Source of the DNA: Prorocentrum cordatum
Taxonomy: Eukaryota; Sar; Dinophyceae; Prorocentrales; Prorocentraceae
DNA: 24,928 nucleotides
NCBI GenBank assembly: GCA_963575745.1
Contig: CAUYUJ010000160.1
Location: 92,501-117,428 of the forward strand
Reading direction: 5' to 3'
This document shows, piece by piece, positions 16,418-24,928 of the stretch. Under the pieces are notes generated by a model. It did no database searches and had not been told where the DNA came from. It was given only the letters and a program-made list of their open reading frames with translations. A program made the position numbers and the translations under genes. Each line of letters opens with the position of its first letter. The first letter of the stretch is position 1.

Positions 16418-18346
16418 TTAACCCTTGCGGCGCACTTCACGCTTTGGGCGCCTGGGGGCATTGGGGGTGCCATCGGGCCACGCGGCCTTCCCCCTCGAAG
16501 AGGGGACCTCCCAACGCCGAATTTGATTCAAGGCCTCTTGGCCAGCAGGGGTGGGGTGCCCTTTACACAGGCCGACGAGGCCCGCCCCCAGTCTACCTCC
16601 CGTGGGGGTCTTCGAGCCAAGGCACCCACACCTCCAACAAAAAATCGGGCCATACAGAATAGCTGCATTGTGTGACTCATGCACCTCCCTGTCCCCTATA
16701 CTGTAACGAGAGGGGAGGCGCACAGGTAAACCTTGAGACTCTACTCTATGGTACTGGGGTCCTGGGCACTTGCCACCGCGAAGCCAGTCCAAAATAGAAA
16801 ACTTCCCAGGGCCACTCTGGCAGTGGCTACACACCCAGGAGGGGCCAACCTTGGAGACCTGGTGCCCAGAAGACGCTTCAAGAGCCTTCCTTACGCGCCA
16901 GGCAGCGGGCGGCACACGGCAGTCCTTACGCGGGCGGCTCTTGCGCTCGAAATCGGCACTAGCGGACGCCGCGTTGACTATAGCCAGCCTCCTCTGGACC
17001 AACCGCACTTTAAACTCAGCACGGGCTAAATCTCTGACCTCTGGGTCTATTTCAGCTGAAACCTGTTCAACTCCTAGTTGGGCGAATTTGTCGGCAAGGT
17101 CATTGCCTCGGGAGACAGAGGGGGTCTGGACCAGGGAGGCTAGCGAAACTCTATCTAGGTGCGAATTACACTTACTGAGCATCACTCGTCGGCCTTGAGC
17201 TTCGGAGAAGACCCTCTTCCACCAGCCTCTGAGTTCTCCCGAGGTGTCCGAGGAGCCGTGCCAGCCGTCGCACACGATCTGGCTGTCCGTGTAGAGCCAA
17301 ATTGGCCGGGCCGCCAACTCCGCACACGGGACCGTCTGGGCTCCGTCAAGGCCCCCGCAAGCTCCTGGCCGAGGGGTGTCGGGGTCGTCATTTTCCACGC
17401 AGGCAGCGGACTGGGCAAAGTAGACGCCCCAGCCTGCGCGCGCAAGGCGCGCGTCGCTGCTCGAGGCCGAGCCGTCCAGGAAGGCCAGCTTGCACTCGAT
17501 GCGGTCCTCGAAGTTCACCGTGCCCTCGAACGCGACGGTCGGCCCGTCCCAATCGATGTAGTACGGCAGGCAAGGCGTGCCCCACGAAGGCGGAGGCGGT
17601 ACGGAGTTCCACGTGGATGGTAGTAGCCCTCTTAGCCACAACTCCAGGTTGGTCCCGTTAGTAATGTCTCGGACTGCTTCGTCACATAGTTTGGCGCTCT
17701 GACGGATCCAATGGTGGTCCTGACCGCATGTATGAGGGCAGCTCCAGACGCGGTGGGCCATCGTCTCTTTCTGGCCTGTCGCACACCTGGTACAGACCCC
17801 ATCACACTCGTAGCCTTCAGCACGGCAACGATCTTCGGTCCAAATGGTATTGCAAATGACTGCTTCTAGCGCACCAGCTTCACGATGTGACTCTGTACGT
17901 CTCATTCTCTGTAGGGTTCTGCTTGCTGTCGTGAGGTCTGGCGTAGAACTCCAGCCTCCTCCGTGGCGATCTCTGGCCGCCTGCTGCCACAGCTCTTTGA
18001 TGACGTCTGCCGTGATGGTCGCCATGAGTTGGGTGGTGTCTTCATCTCCGAGAGTGCCGTCTGGATGCTGAACGTCTGAAGGTGGCCACCCACCGCTTGC
18101 CTGCATCTTGTGCTGGTGTGGTTGTTGGGCCATCGTCCATTCATTTTCCTGCGCATCCGCCCACGTGTCTGGCTCAGGTAGCTGCCATCCTAGTTCCGAA
18201 AGTCCCTGGGTGAGAGCCGCCATCGGCCCTGTCACCACGTTCCAACGTCCTCTGGGTCGTGCCCGCTGGAGTCGCTGTACTGCAGCATGCCAACCTCCTC
18301 GTAGTTTGTCATGGTATTCTGGCCACCGCTTCCAAAGCTTAATCCA
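16418..18346 (-). pseudogene. Retrotransposon copy 1, zinc motif, RNase H and Cys-containing tail
   Basis: In the same frame as the preceding segment and separated from it only by the TAA at 18347-18349, this runs to a TAA at 16418-16420. From an assumed start at 18238 the visible parts are: a zinc motif CTRC with a following His and Cys (residues 149-167); RNase H with FLDGSAS (Asp255, codon 17474-17476), CAEL (Glu307, 17318-17320), YTDSQ (Asp318, 17285-17287), a His at 360 and GNDLAD (Asp383); then WVCSHC (468-473) and FCWRCG with CKGHPT (533-563). Glu307 and Asp318 are only 11 residues apart, about half the usual spacing, so an in-frame deletion in the helix after the Glu is likely. RNase H would remove template RNA after reverse transcription. 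Confidence 0.82.
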
Positions 18347-18349
18347 TTA

Positions 18350-18747
18350 TGCTACTTGGCGGCGGAGCCCAACAGCTTTTGGGTCCCTCTCGAAGTAGTG
18401 CAGCAACATCACCATGGATGTACTCCTGCCGCCTGTCGTGTACCCAAGCATGTCTGCTGCTTCGGCTCTTGCTCGTCGTACCGCTGTTGGAGACTGGCCC
18501 ACAGCAGGGACGTCGTATGATGACTTAGCACGGACGTTGACTAAATTGAGCGCGGCCAGCTTCCGTCTACGCTTGCCTGCCCCTTTGAAGACCCTGGCTC
18601 GGCGTATTCGTGCTCTGGCCGCTTTGCGTCTCTCCGTAGCCGTCGTGGTGCGCCTCTTGCGTCCCCTCGCCATGTCGATGCCGAGGTCTCGTACGTACGA
18701 TGCTCCTTTGACTGTTGCTCCTAGCTGCCGAACTGCTTGCGAAACTG
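18350..18747 (-). pseudogene. Retrotransposon copy 1, C-terminal reverse transcriptase segment after frameshift
   Basis: After the TGA the first frame still reads sensibly (CIESKLEMSDKSAVMASHPS) to the A-rich run that is nine T on the plus strand at 18748-18756. There the sense moves to a second frame (AVRQLGATVKGASYVRDLG, then DMARGRKRRTT), which continues to TAA at 18347-18349. The GRKRRT and later YTTGGRST stretches are typical of the region after the reverse transcriptase core in this type of element. The homopolymer is the simplest site for the one-base slip. Confidence 0.75.
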
Positions 18748-18825
18748 TTTTTTTTTGTTTTTAATACTTGGGTGGGATGCCATGACTGCCGACTTGTCCG
18801 ACATCTCCAACTTGCTCTCAATGCA

Positions 18826-21510
18826 TCATTTGACCAACTCGACCGCAACAGTTGTCAACTCATGCTTGACCTGCTTGTACGAGCCGTCAGACCTCGCCGT
18901 GGCATCATCCACGTACTGTCTGGGAAGCGCACGGGGCACCTGATTGTGAGCTCGTTCCAAAACTTCGTATAAGAATGCCCTCGCACCATTATTTGCGTTG
19001 TTGCACCCTGGTACGATACTGCTCCCAGGGACTATCGGTGGAGCGAAAGCACCTCCTGCTCTGATCGCTCGCGGAGCGAGGTATACCAGACAATTGAGGT
19101 AGAGCTCCACGGGGGGGAAATCAAGCTTCAACGCGCGATCTATCAAAATCGGGATGCTGGTCGAATCGTAAAACTTCTTGATGTCTAAATAGATAGAGCC
19201 CCACGCATGCGTCCCATCCCAGGCACTGCTTTCGTCCATGGCCACGCTGAAGAGAGCTGCCTGGAGGGCTGACGACTGGGCCACTGCTGCATCCCAAAAT
19301 GCTGCCTTCTTGCTGCTCCACTCTGCCATAGTTGGTTGTCGGATCCGCCCCCAAATTCGTATTGGTAAAGGTATCAAGCCGATCAGCCTCTCGTCTCCTG
19401 CTTTTAAGTTGGATCCCTTGCGTAGAAGTGCGTGCCAAATGTGTAACCATTGGTGCGGCAATGAAAGGCTTTGCTCACATCTGGTGAGCAAGTCGGCCAA
19501 CTCCTCTTTGGCCTGGGGTGCCAACGCCTTCAGATGCTGCACTTTCCACATGTCCGATCCTTGGCCTGAGGAGTTGGGCGTCGTCCTGAGAGCTGCTTCC
19601 AATTGGTCCAAGGTGATGGGTTCACGCTCAGGAAAGTCTGCTTCAGCCCTTGAGCGCAGCCTCTCCATCTGTGCCTTGGTCTCGTTGTACTCGTCGTGCT
19701 TGGTCCATATTGCTTTCCATTGTCTGGCTCTCGTCTCCACCGCACTTTGTAAGCTGGCAATAACTCCACTGCTGTCGGGGTCGATGCATAGCTCAGGGGG
19801 CGAGAGGGATTCGGGCCGCTTGAGATATCCATGAGCTTCCTTCATGTTGCCTTCCATGGCCTTCCTTGCCCAACGGTGGATGCTCTGTTTCGCTTTCTGC
19901 CAGGCTCGCTTGCCGTGTCGCTCTGCACGCTGCGCCGCTTGAAGTACGGCTTCACTCCACAACTGATGGTCTGCGTCCAGCCCTGTCTTGCGAATAATAT
20001 CCAAGGCCCAAGAGTCTTCTTTCTCATCTTGGCGTGCACAGTTGAGGCTGGACGGTGGCAGTGGTGGGTACTCCAATGATTCTATGTGCGTCAATTGGGA
20101 TCGTACCATTCCTCGCAGTTGCTGCTGTCGAGTAGAGTTCTTTGATACTGCCAACTGCCGTAAGAGAGATCCCATTTCCACCCAGCGGTCATGTCTGGCT
20201 TGTTCTGGTTCCTGCGTGCGTTGCTCTCGCCGCGGGGCTACTGGGACCAGGCGGTACTTCACTGGCCGTCCTCGAACCGTTTTAACTTGGTCTTCTCTGT
20301 TGCATAGGATGGCCAGGGTATGGTCTGCTGCTTGTGCCCATCTAGTGTACTGCTCGCCCAACTGCACGCTGTTCACTTCTGTTAATTGAAAAGCCAAGCT
20401 GTCCACCGTTGTTATGTCTGGGCTGAATACTTCACAATGTTCTGTCTGCCTTCGAATATCTTGCCATACATCGTCCGAGACCGTAGCCAATACCTCTCTG
20501 GAGTACGTCGGTTCAAGGAGCTTGTCGATGTCTGCTCGTTCTTGTTGGAGAGCTTGTTGTTCTTCCGACAAGTCTGTGTCATAGATTATGCCATCCAACT
20601 CTGGCATGTGCTCCGTAAGCTTAGCATGCTGCTCTCGGCCTCGTTGCTTCCTCTTGGTGCCCTTCTCGACATGCACCGTGATGTATGGCACTTTGTGCTG
20701 CTCTGCCCTAACAGGAGACAAGATCTGCAACTTGGCTGGCTTCCTGGCGATACGGATGTGCAATCCGACGCGCGGTCTCCACGGAACCTTCGTTACCGCC
20801 ATGACCCCACCCAAGAAAGGCCTGACTGCTTGTGGGCAGATCACATAATCTAACATGCGGCCTTTGCCACTCGTACACGTCGCATCGATGTTCGGGCAAA
20901 CTGGGGTGACTTTGAGCTTCTTCGCCCACGTGGACTGCATGAACTCCTCTGGGGTAACGTTCCAACCACCCGCTGCCATCCACGGTGTAGAGATACTAGC
21001 CGTCAACTGCGTCAGCTGCTTCATCTTCGCTGCATTGGGCCCTGCCAGGCCTGGTCCACTGTCGAGGTACACCACGAAGAGTGTGATACGTATTCCTCCC
21101 CTCAAATCCCAGTGCACCACCGCAATGTCACTCAACTCCTTCTCAAAGGCGCTGCTCCCCTTGACGGTGGGTAGGTGCACTGCAGTCTGGAGGTGCGAGC
21201 GACGTAACCAACATACTCCCCCATGAGTACCGTTTACTGATCGCCCCGTCTTCCTTGCTGCTGTCCAAGTGTACTGTGAATGCCGGCCGTCTGGTTGAAG
21301 CCGCTGGGCCTCGCTGGCTGCGCTCGTCCTCTGAAGGTGGTGTTCCACTAAGCCCACCAGATCATATTTCGAACCCAATATGAAATCACGAACTGACGCA
21401 TTGTACTGTGAGATATTCGCCACGAATACATGTGAGTACTGCTGGTCATCGTACACAAACGGGTCCTGCTCGTCACTGATGGGGTCCTGGAAAGTGACTC
21501 TGCGCCGAGT
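18826..21510 (-). pseudogene. Retrotransposon copy 1, endonuclease and reverse transcriptase
   Basis: The convincing protein starts near VTFQDP (21498) and runs to TGA at 18826-18828, about 890 codons. The endonuclease shows VGLVEHHL (Glu codon 21343-21345), GGVCW, YLDSGPGL, STPWMAAGGWN (GGWN at 20959-20970) and ATCTSGKGRMLDYVI (Asp codon 20848-20850). The usual active-site GD(F/W)N reads GGWN, and the expected His before VGL is Arg at 20770-20772, so the domain is probably inactive. The reverse transcriptase shows YLDIKKFYDS (motif A, Asp 19183-19185), SIVPGCNNANNGA (motif B region) and QYVDDAT (motif C, near 18901-18918), so its catalytic aspartates are intact. The long open frame extends upstream to 22644, but that part is a shadow of ORF1. 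Confidence 0.85.
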
Positions 21511-21511
21511 G

Positions 21512-22690
21512 CTAGGAACACGTCTTGGACTCCGTCTTTGCCGCCGCAACCGTTTTGCTCCTCTCACGAATGCGTACTGTGGTCTCCAGGTACCTGTCCA
21601 CCTCATCAGGGTTCGTGAAGTCGTACGGCTTGGTCTGTTCTGCGGTTGGCTCCGCTTGGACTTCATCTTTGGCCTGTGTGCCCCCAACTGATGGTTTCCC
21701 TCCATTGCCACGGCGCTTCTTGCATTCTTGAGCTTTGTCTGCGAACTTGCGGAGGTTCTCGGCGGCCTCCTTGCGGGCCTGTGTGGCTCCCTTCGCTGCT
21801 TCCAATGTCTTCTGCGCTGCCAAGGCCGCTTCCTTGGCTGCCTCGTATTCTTTCGTTTCTGCTTCTCCCAAGAATGCCAGTTCTTCACTGCTGAGCTCTG
21901 GAGCAACTGCATCATCAGGGACAGTCGCTGCTGAAGGTGGTTGTCCTCTGTTCGCCTTCTCACGACACAAATCCACTCGTTGCTGAGCTTCTTTCTCTGC
22001 GATTTTGTTGTCCGCCAGCTTCTCCAGGATGTCTTTTTGTTCTTCTGCATTGCGTTGGAGTCGCCTGCGTAGCCTTTCACCCGCCGTCGTGACCATTCGG
22101 AGCGCCTGGGCTGCCATTTCCAACTCCTCGTACGGCTTGGGCGCCGGTGGCGGTACTGGCTCGGGAACTCGTAACTGAGGGCACGCTCGCTCCGACAGAT
22201 CCATCTGCTCTTTGTTGTTGCCGTCCTTGGCCGCTTTGTACTGATCTGCGAGGAGGGCGACCAGAGCCAGGGTCTGTGGATCTGGCGGTGCTGTCTCCGT
22301 CGATAAGCTTGACCAGACGGTTCCACACTTAGCAAACTGGGCCTTGTCAGCGATGCGGTCACAATAAATCCAGCTGCTGCCAACAGGAGAACATGTGCTG
22401 CACACCACAAAAGGCCTCCTCTTCCCGCCCTGGTACTCCTTCTTCGAACGTGAGTGCGATCGGGCTCTGCTAGCCGTTCGACCTCCTTCTTTCCAGGGCG
22501 GGCGCGTTCCTCCCATGTATGTCTCGTAGGTGTCGTCGTTCTGCTGCGACTTCTGCCACACCTTGCAGGTGTGCCCCTCAAGCCGCGAGCGCGCCTCGCC
22601 ACCTGCCGCAGGGCTCTGGGGGCGGACGCGCGGCGCGCGCGCAACAGTGGGCCCGTTGGATTTGCTCCCCTGCAAACCTCTCGGGCCCAA
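21512..22690 (-). pseudogene. Retrotransposon copy 1, N-terminal ORF (Cys motif and coiled coil)
   Basis: An open frame of 392 codons ending at the stop 21512-21514. The frame start at 22690 is a TTG, and the first in-frame ATG is at 22514-22516 (residue 59). Residues 97-122 form a four-Cys pattern (VVCSTC, WIYC, FAKCG) that suggests metal or nucleic-acid binding. Residues about 188-325 are rich in Ala, Glu, Lys and Arg with few helix breakers and probably form a coiled coil, a common feature of ORF1-type RNA-binding proteins. The following endonuclease lies in another frame, so either this is a separate ORF1 that overlaps ORF2, or a frameshift split one polyprotein. Copy 2 preserves the same order. 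An overlapping Arg-rich frame on the same strand over this region is its shadow. Confidence 0.75.
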
Positions 22691-22699
22691 ATGCTTGAG

Positions 22700-22805
22700 C
22701 GGCGGAGGAGGAGGATGAGGAGGAGGAGGAGGAAGGGGAGGAGGAGGGGGAGGAGGAGGAGGAGGAGGAGGAGGAGGAGGAGGAGGAGGAGGAGGAGGAG
22801 GAGGC
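22700..22805. repeat. (GGA)n polypurine array upstream of retrotransposon copy 1
   Basis: GGA triplets with GGGGA interruptions at about 22736-22755. It abuts the 5' side of the element, which is on the minus strand. Frames are poly-Arg/Gly or poly-Pro/Ser. Confidence 0.95.
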
Positions 22806-23149
22806 GGCTATTTTAGGTTGAGGACTGGGGGGGTGTTATTGTTGGAGTCGCGCAGGCGAGGGGGTGGAGGTGGGCGGGGGGAGGGGGCTGTGTGCATTAG
22901 CGCGCTCGCGCCAGGGTGTGAGTTGTTTGGTTTTGGGGGTGGCACTTTTAGCGCGGGGGGGAGGGGAGGGCCTATAAGGCGGGGGGCTCCTGGGGACAGT
23001 GCCACGGGGGCTCGCGGGCTTCTGCGGCCAGAGGCCCCAGGGAAGCCAGGGCCGGGAGGGGAGGGCTCTGAAGAGCGGGCAGGAGAAATCAACATCCCAG
23101 ACGCTCTTCCGGACGATCGTTCCGGGCGCAACAAAAAAGAAAACAGACA
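22806..23149. other. G-rich spacer, no gene seen
   Basis: Many G runs (for example near 22858-22890 and 22955-22970) and the symmetric GGCCAGAGGCC at about 23028-23038. A plus frame crosses it but has no recognisable features. Confidence 0.5.
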
Positions 23150-23445
23150 TGATCTTGGAAAGGATGCAACAAAAAATGCGCGGCCGATGTCGGTCGCCTG
23201 AAAGAAGGCAACAAAAGTACGCGGCAGAATTGGATTTTAAAAGGACTGCAAAAAGAATGCGCGGACGCCTGCAAACATCATGCAACAGAATGCGCGGCCG
23301 AAGTCGGCCGCCTGAAAGAATGCAGAAATACTGCAGAAAGAGTGCTGAAAAGAATGCACAAATAATGCGCGGCCGAAGTCGGCCGCCTGAAAGAATGCAG
23401 AAATACTGCAGAAAGAGTGCTGAAAAGAATGCACGAATCCGCCGG
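23150..23445. repeat. ~75-bp repeat carrying an 18-bp palindrome
   Basis: ATGCGCGGCCGAAGTCGGCC starts related units at about 23290 and 23365 (75 bases apart), with more diverged starts at about 23175 and 23257. GCGGCCGAAGTCGGCCGC is an 8-bp inverted repeat around two bases. Each unit continues CTGAAAGAATGCAGAAATAC and AGAGTGCTGAAAAGAATGCA. Minus frames repeat SFCSISAFFQAADFGRA, an artefact of the unit. Confidence 0.8.
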
Positions 23446-23671
23446 CCCCCTTGTGGGGCCACCAGGCTGTAGGCGGGGCTTTTTGCCGCAGTTGTCTCAT
23501 GCTTTCTCAACCTTTGTTTTGCCAGTTGTTAGTCTTGTGTGGTTTCAGTGTTACATGTTTCTTGCTTCTTGCTGGTTACTGTAACTAGTGATTGATCGCG
23601 TCGAGGGGGGTGGAGGTCCAAACGGTGATTCTTTTAGCTCCCCTTGTGCGTTGTCTGAATTGCTGGGGGGG
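23446..23671. other. Spacer, no gene seen
   Basis: Less G+C-rich sequence with a GTTACTGTAAC near-palindrome at about 23574-23584 and a short G run just before the satellite. Nothing coding recognised. Confidence 0.5.
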
Positions 23672-24668
23672 GCTCGAAATCGACACCCCTCACGCAGATC
23701 CGCGAGGTCAGGGTCCAAAAACACAAGGAATTTGCTACATTTCTGACATTCGGTGCCACCCCTCACGCAGATCCGCGGGGTCAGGGTCCAAAAACACAAG
23801 GGATTTGCCACATTTCTGAAATTCGGCGCCACCCCTTAAGCAGATCCGCGGGGTCAGGGTCCAAAAACACAAAGGATTTGCAACATTTCTGAAATTCGGT
23901 GCCACCCCTCACGCAGATCCGCGGGGTCAGGGTCCAAAAACACAACGGATTTGCCACATTTCTTAAATTCGGTGCCACCCCTCACGCAGATCCGCGGGCG
24001 CAGATCCGCGGAGTCCAAAAACACAAAGGGTTTGCCACATTTCTGAAATTCGGTGCCACCTCTCACGCAGATCCGCGGGGTCAGGGTCCAAAAACACATG
24101 GGATTTGCCACATTTCTGAAATTCGGTGCCACCTCTCACGCAGATCCGCGGGGTCAGGGTCCAAAAACACATGGGATTTGCCACATTTCTGAAATTCGGT
24201 GCCACCCCTCACGCAGATCCGCGGGGTCAGGGTCCAAAAACACAACGGATTTGCCACATTTCTGAAATTCGGTGCCACCCCTCACGCAGATCCGCGGGGT
24301 CAGGGTCCAAAAACACATGGGATTTGCTACATATCTGAAATTTGGTGCCACCCCTCACGCAGATCCGCGGGGTCAGGGTCCAAAAACACAACGGATTTGC
24401 CACATTTCTGAAATTCGGTGCCACCCCTCACGCAGATCCGCGGGGTCAGGGTCCAAAAACACAAGGGATTTGCCACATTTCTGAAATTCGGTGCCACCCC
24501 TCACGCAGATCCGCGGGGTCAGGGTCCAAAAACACAGGGGATTTGCCACATTTCTGTAATTCGGTGCCACCCCTCACGCAGATCCGCGGGGTCAGGGTGT
24601 TAATAAACGCATGTGGGTATGTGTGCTCACATTTCTGAAATTCGGTGCCACCCCTCACGCACATCCAT
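23672..24668. repeat. 73-bp satellite, 13 units plus a partial
   Basis: CAGATCCGCG marks units at 23695, 23768, 23841, 23914, 23987, 24068, 24141, 24214, 24287, 24360, 24433, 24506 and 24579. All spacings are 73 except one of 81, where CGCAGATCCGCGG is partly duplicated at about 23999. A final partial unit ends near 24668 after a replaced segment (24600-24630). Each unit holds GGGTCCAAAAACACA, GGATTTGCCACATTTCTG and AAATTCGGTGCCACCCCTCA. Units differ at few positions. Because 73 is one more than a multiple of three, overlapping short frames recur every 73 bases on both strands; none is a gene. Confidence 0.97.
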
Positions 24669-24671
24669 CGC

Positions 24672-24782
24672 AAGGCGTGGTAACCCAAACTGCGAGTACT
24701 CCCTCGGCCCTATAATCCCAAGGTGTGGTAACCAAGCTCGTAAACCATACACGTCTTACCAATCGCCCTGTGTGGTAACCCC
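24672..24782. repeat. Three copies of GTGTGGTAACC at ~48-bp spacing
   Basis: AAGGCGTGGTAACCC (24672), AAGGTGTGGTAACCA (24720) and CTGTGTGGTAACCCC (about 24769) are 48-49 bases apart, with little similarity between them. They start immediately after the satellite. Confidence 0.6.
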
Positions 24783-24928
24783 TCTTGTGATCAGTTGGTT
24801 TTGCCGATTGCGAATCGGCCTCGCATGAAGTTCCGATACTGCTGCACGACAGCGCCAAAGCCTCATGACTTAGCTCTTCCATGGCCCATTCTCCGAGAGA
24901 GGGGGCCGGCGGCAGGGGGCAAAGCCCT
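24783..24928. other. Window end, no gene seen
   Basis: Mixed sequence with CCGATTGCGAATCGG, a 15-base near-palindrome at about 24804-24818. Any gene here would be cut by the window edge. Confidence 0.4.

Larger units (their letters stand above)
16418..22690 (-). mobile_element. Non-LTR retrotransposon copy 1, nearly full length, inactivated
   Basis: About 6.3 kb on the minus strand encoding, in order: a Cys motif and coiled-coil N-terminal region, an endonuclease of the endonuclease/exonuclease/phosphatase fold, a reverse transcriptase, a zinc motif, RNase H and a Cys-containing tail. Such proteins nick target DNA and copy their own RNA into it. The reading frame is broken at four places: a frame change near 21512, TGA at 18826-18828, a frameshift at the nine-T run 18748-18756, and TAA at 18347-18349. 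The 5' side abuts a (GGA)n array; the true 5' and 3' ends and target duplication were not determined. The domain order fits retrotransposons common in dinoflagellates; exact clade is not assigned. Confidence 0.88.

Noticed and set aside
21514-22644. N-terminal ~378 residues of the 1272-codon minus frame as part of the endonuclease protein
   Set aside because: This Arg/Trp/Ser-rich stretch is the out-of-frame reading of ORF1, which has the protein-like composition and a counterpart in copy 2.
22970-22982. TATA-like CCTATAAGGC as a promoter
   Set aside because: No gene follows, and dinoflagellate promoters are not known to rely on a classical TATA box.
23672-24668. CRISPR-like array
   Set aside because: The whole 73-base unit is conserved, with no variable spacers, and the setting is eukaryotic. 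It is an ordinary tandem satellite.

Overview
This window looks like repeat-dominated nuclear DNA of a eukaryotic protist, most probably a dinoflagellate. The grounds are: strong overall G+C bias; long purine/pyrimidine (GGA/TCC) triplet arrays; many low-copy minisatellites; a non-LTR retrotransposon of the kind common in dinoflagellate genomes (N-terminal Cys motif and coiled coil, endonuclease, reverse transcriptase, RNase H, Cys-rich tail); and a tandem sequence at 11183-11218 that closely matches the dinoflagellate spliced leader followed by its usual truncated relict. The genus cannot be fixed from sequence alone. No intact host protein gene, rRNA, tRNA or CRISPR array was found.

Layout. 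1-2100: degenerate GTGGCCC-type repeats, (CT)n, (GTC)n, two GAT-rich arrays and a (CCT)n array. 2171-5791: a cluster of short inverted-repeat (MITE-like) elements. Two families have two copies each, and all but one of the elements have recognisable target-site duplications. One insertion is documented by an empty paralogous site 220 bp away. A small unassigned coding-like fragment lies at 2896-3114 (-). 6048-9885: simple repeats, a 73-bp repeat (7467-7745), a 1.1-kb GGCTGA array, a 10-bp repeat, and a C-rich block whose ACTGTCCC array is flanked by inverted copies of a second motif. 9950-11165: an 83-bp repeat, a second 73-bp repeat and a (CCT)n tract. 11183-11218: the relict spliced leader. 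11310-14050 (-): a decayed 5' half of a retrotransposon. 14401-15745: about 14 units of a degenerate ~91-120 bp satellite. 16418-22690 (-): a nearly full-length but broken copy of the same retrotransposon family. 22700-24928: (GGA)n, a palindromic repeat, a 13-unit 73-bp satellite and a 48-bp repeat.

How the parts relate. The two retrotransposon copies are on the same strand and share motifs from the N-terminal Cys motif through the endonuclease to the region before the reverse transcriptase. Copy 1 (16.4-22.7 kb) keeps all domains but carries a frame change, a TGA, a homopolymer frameshift and a TAA, plus substitutions at endonuclease residues expected to be catalytic and a shortened RNase H. 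It is therefore probably dead. Copy 2 keeps only the 5' half. The 73-bp arrays at 7.5, 10.2 and 23.7-24.7 kb share period and spaced motifs, so they are probably diverged members of one satellite family.
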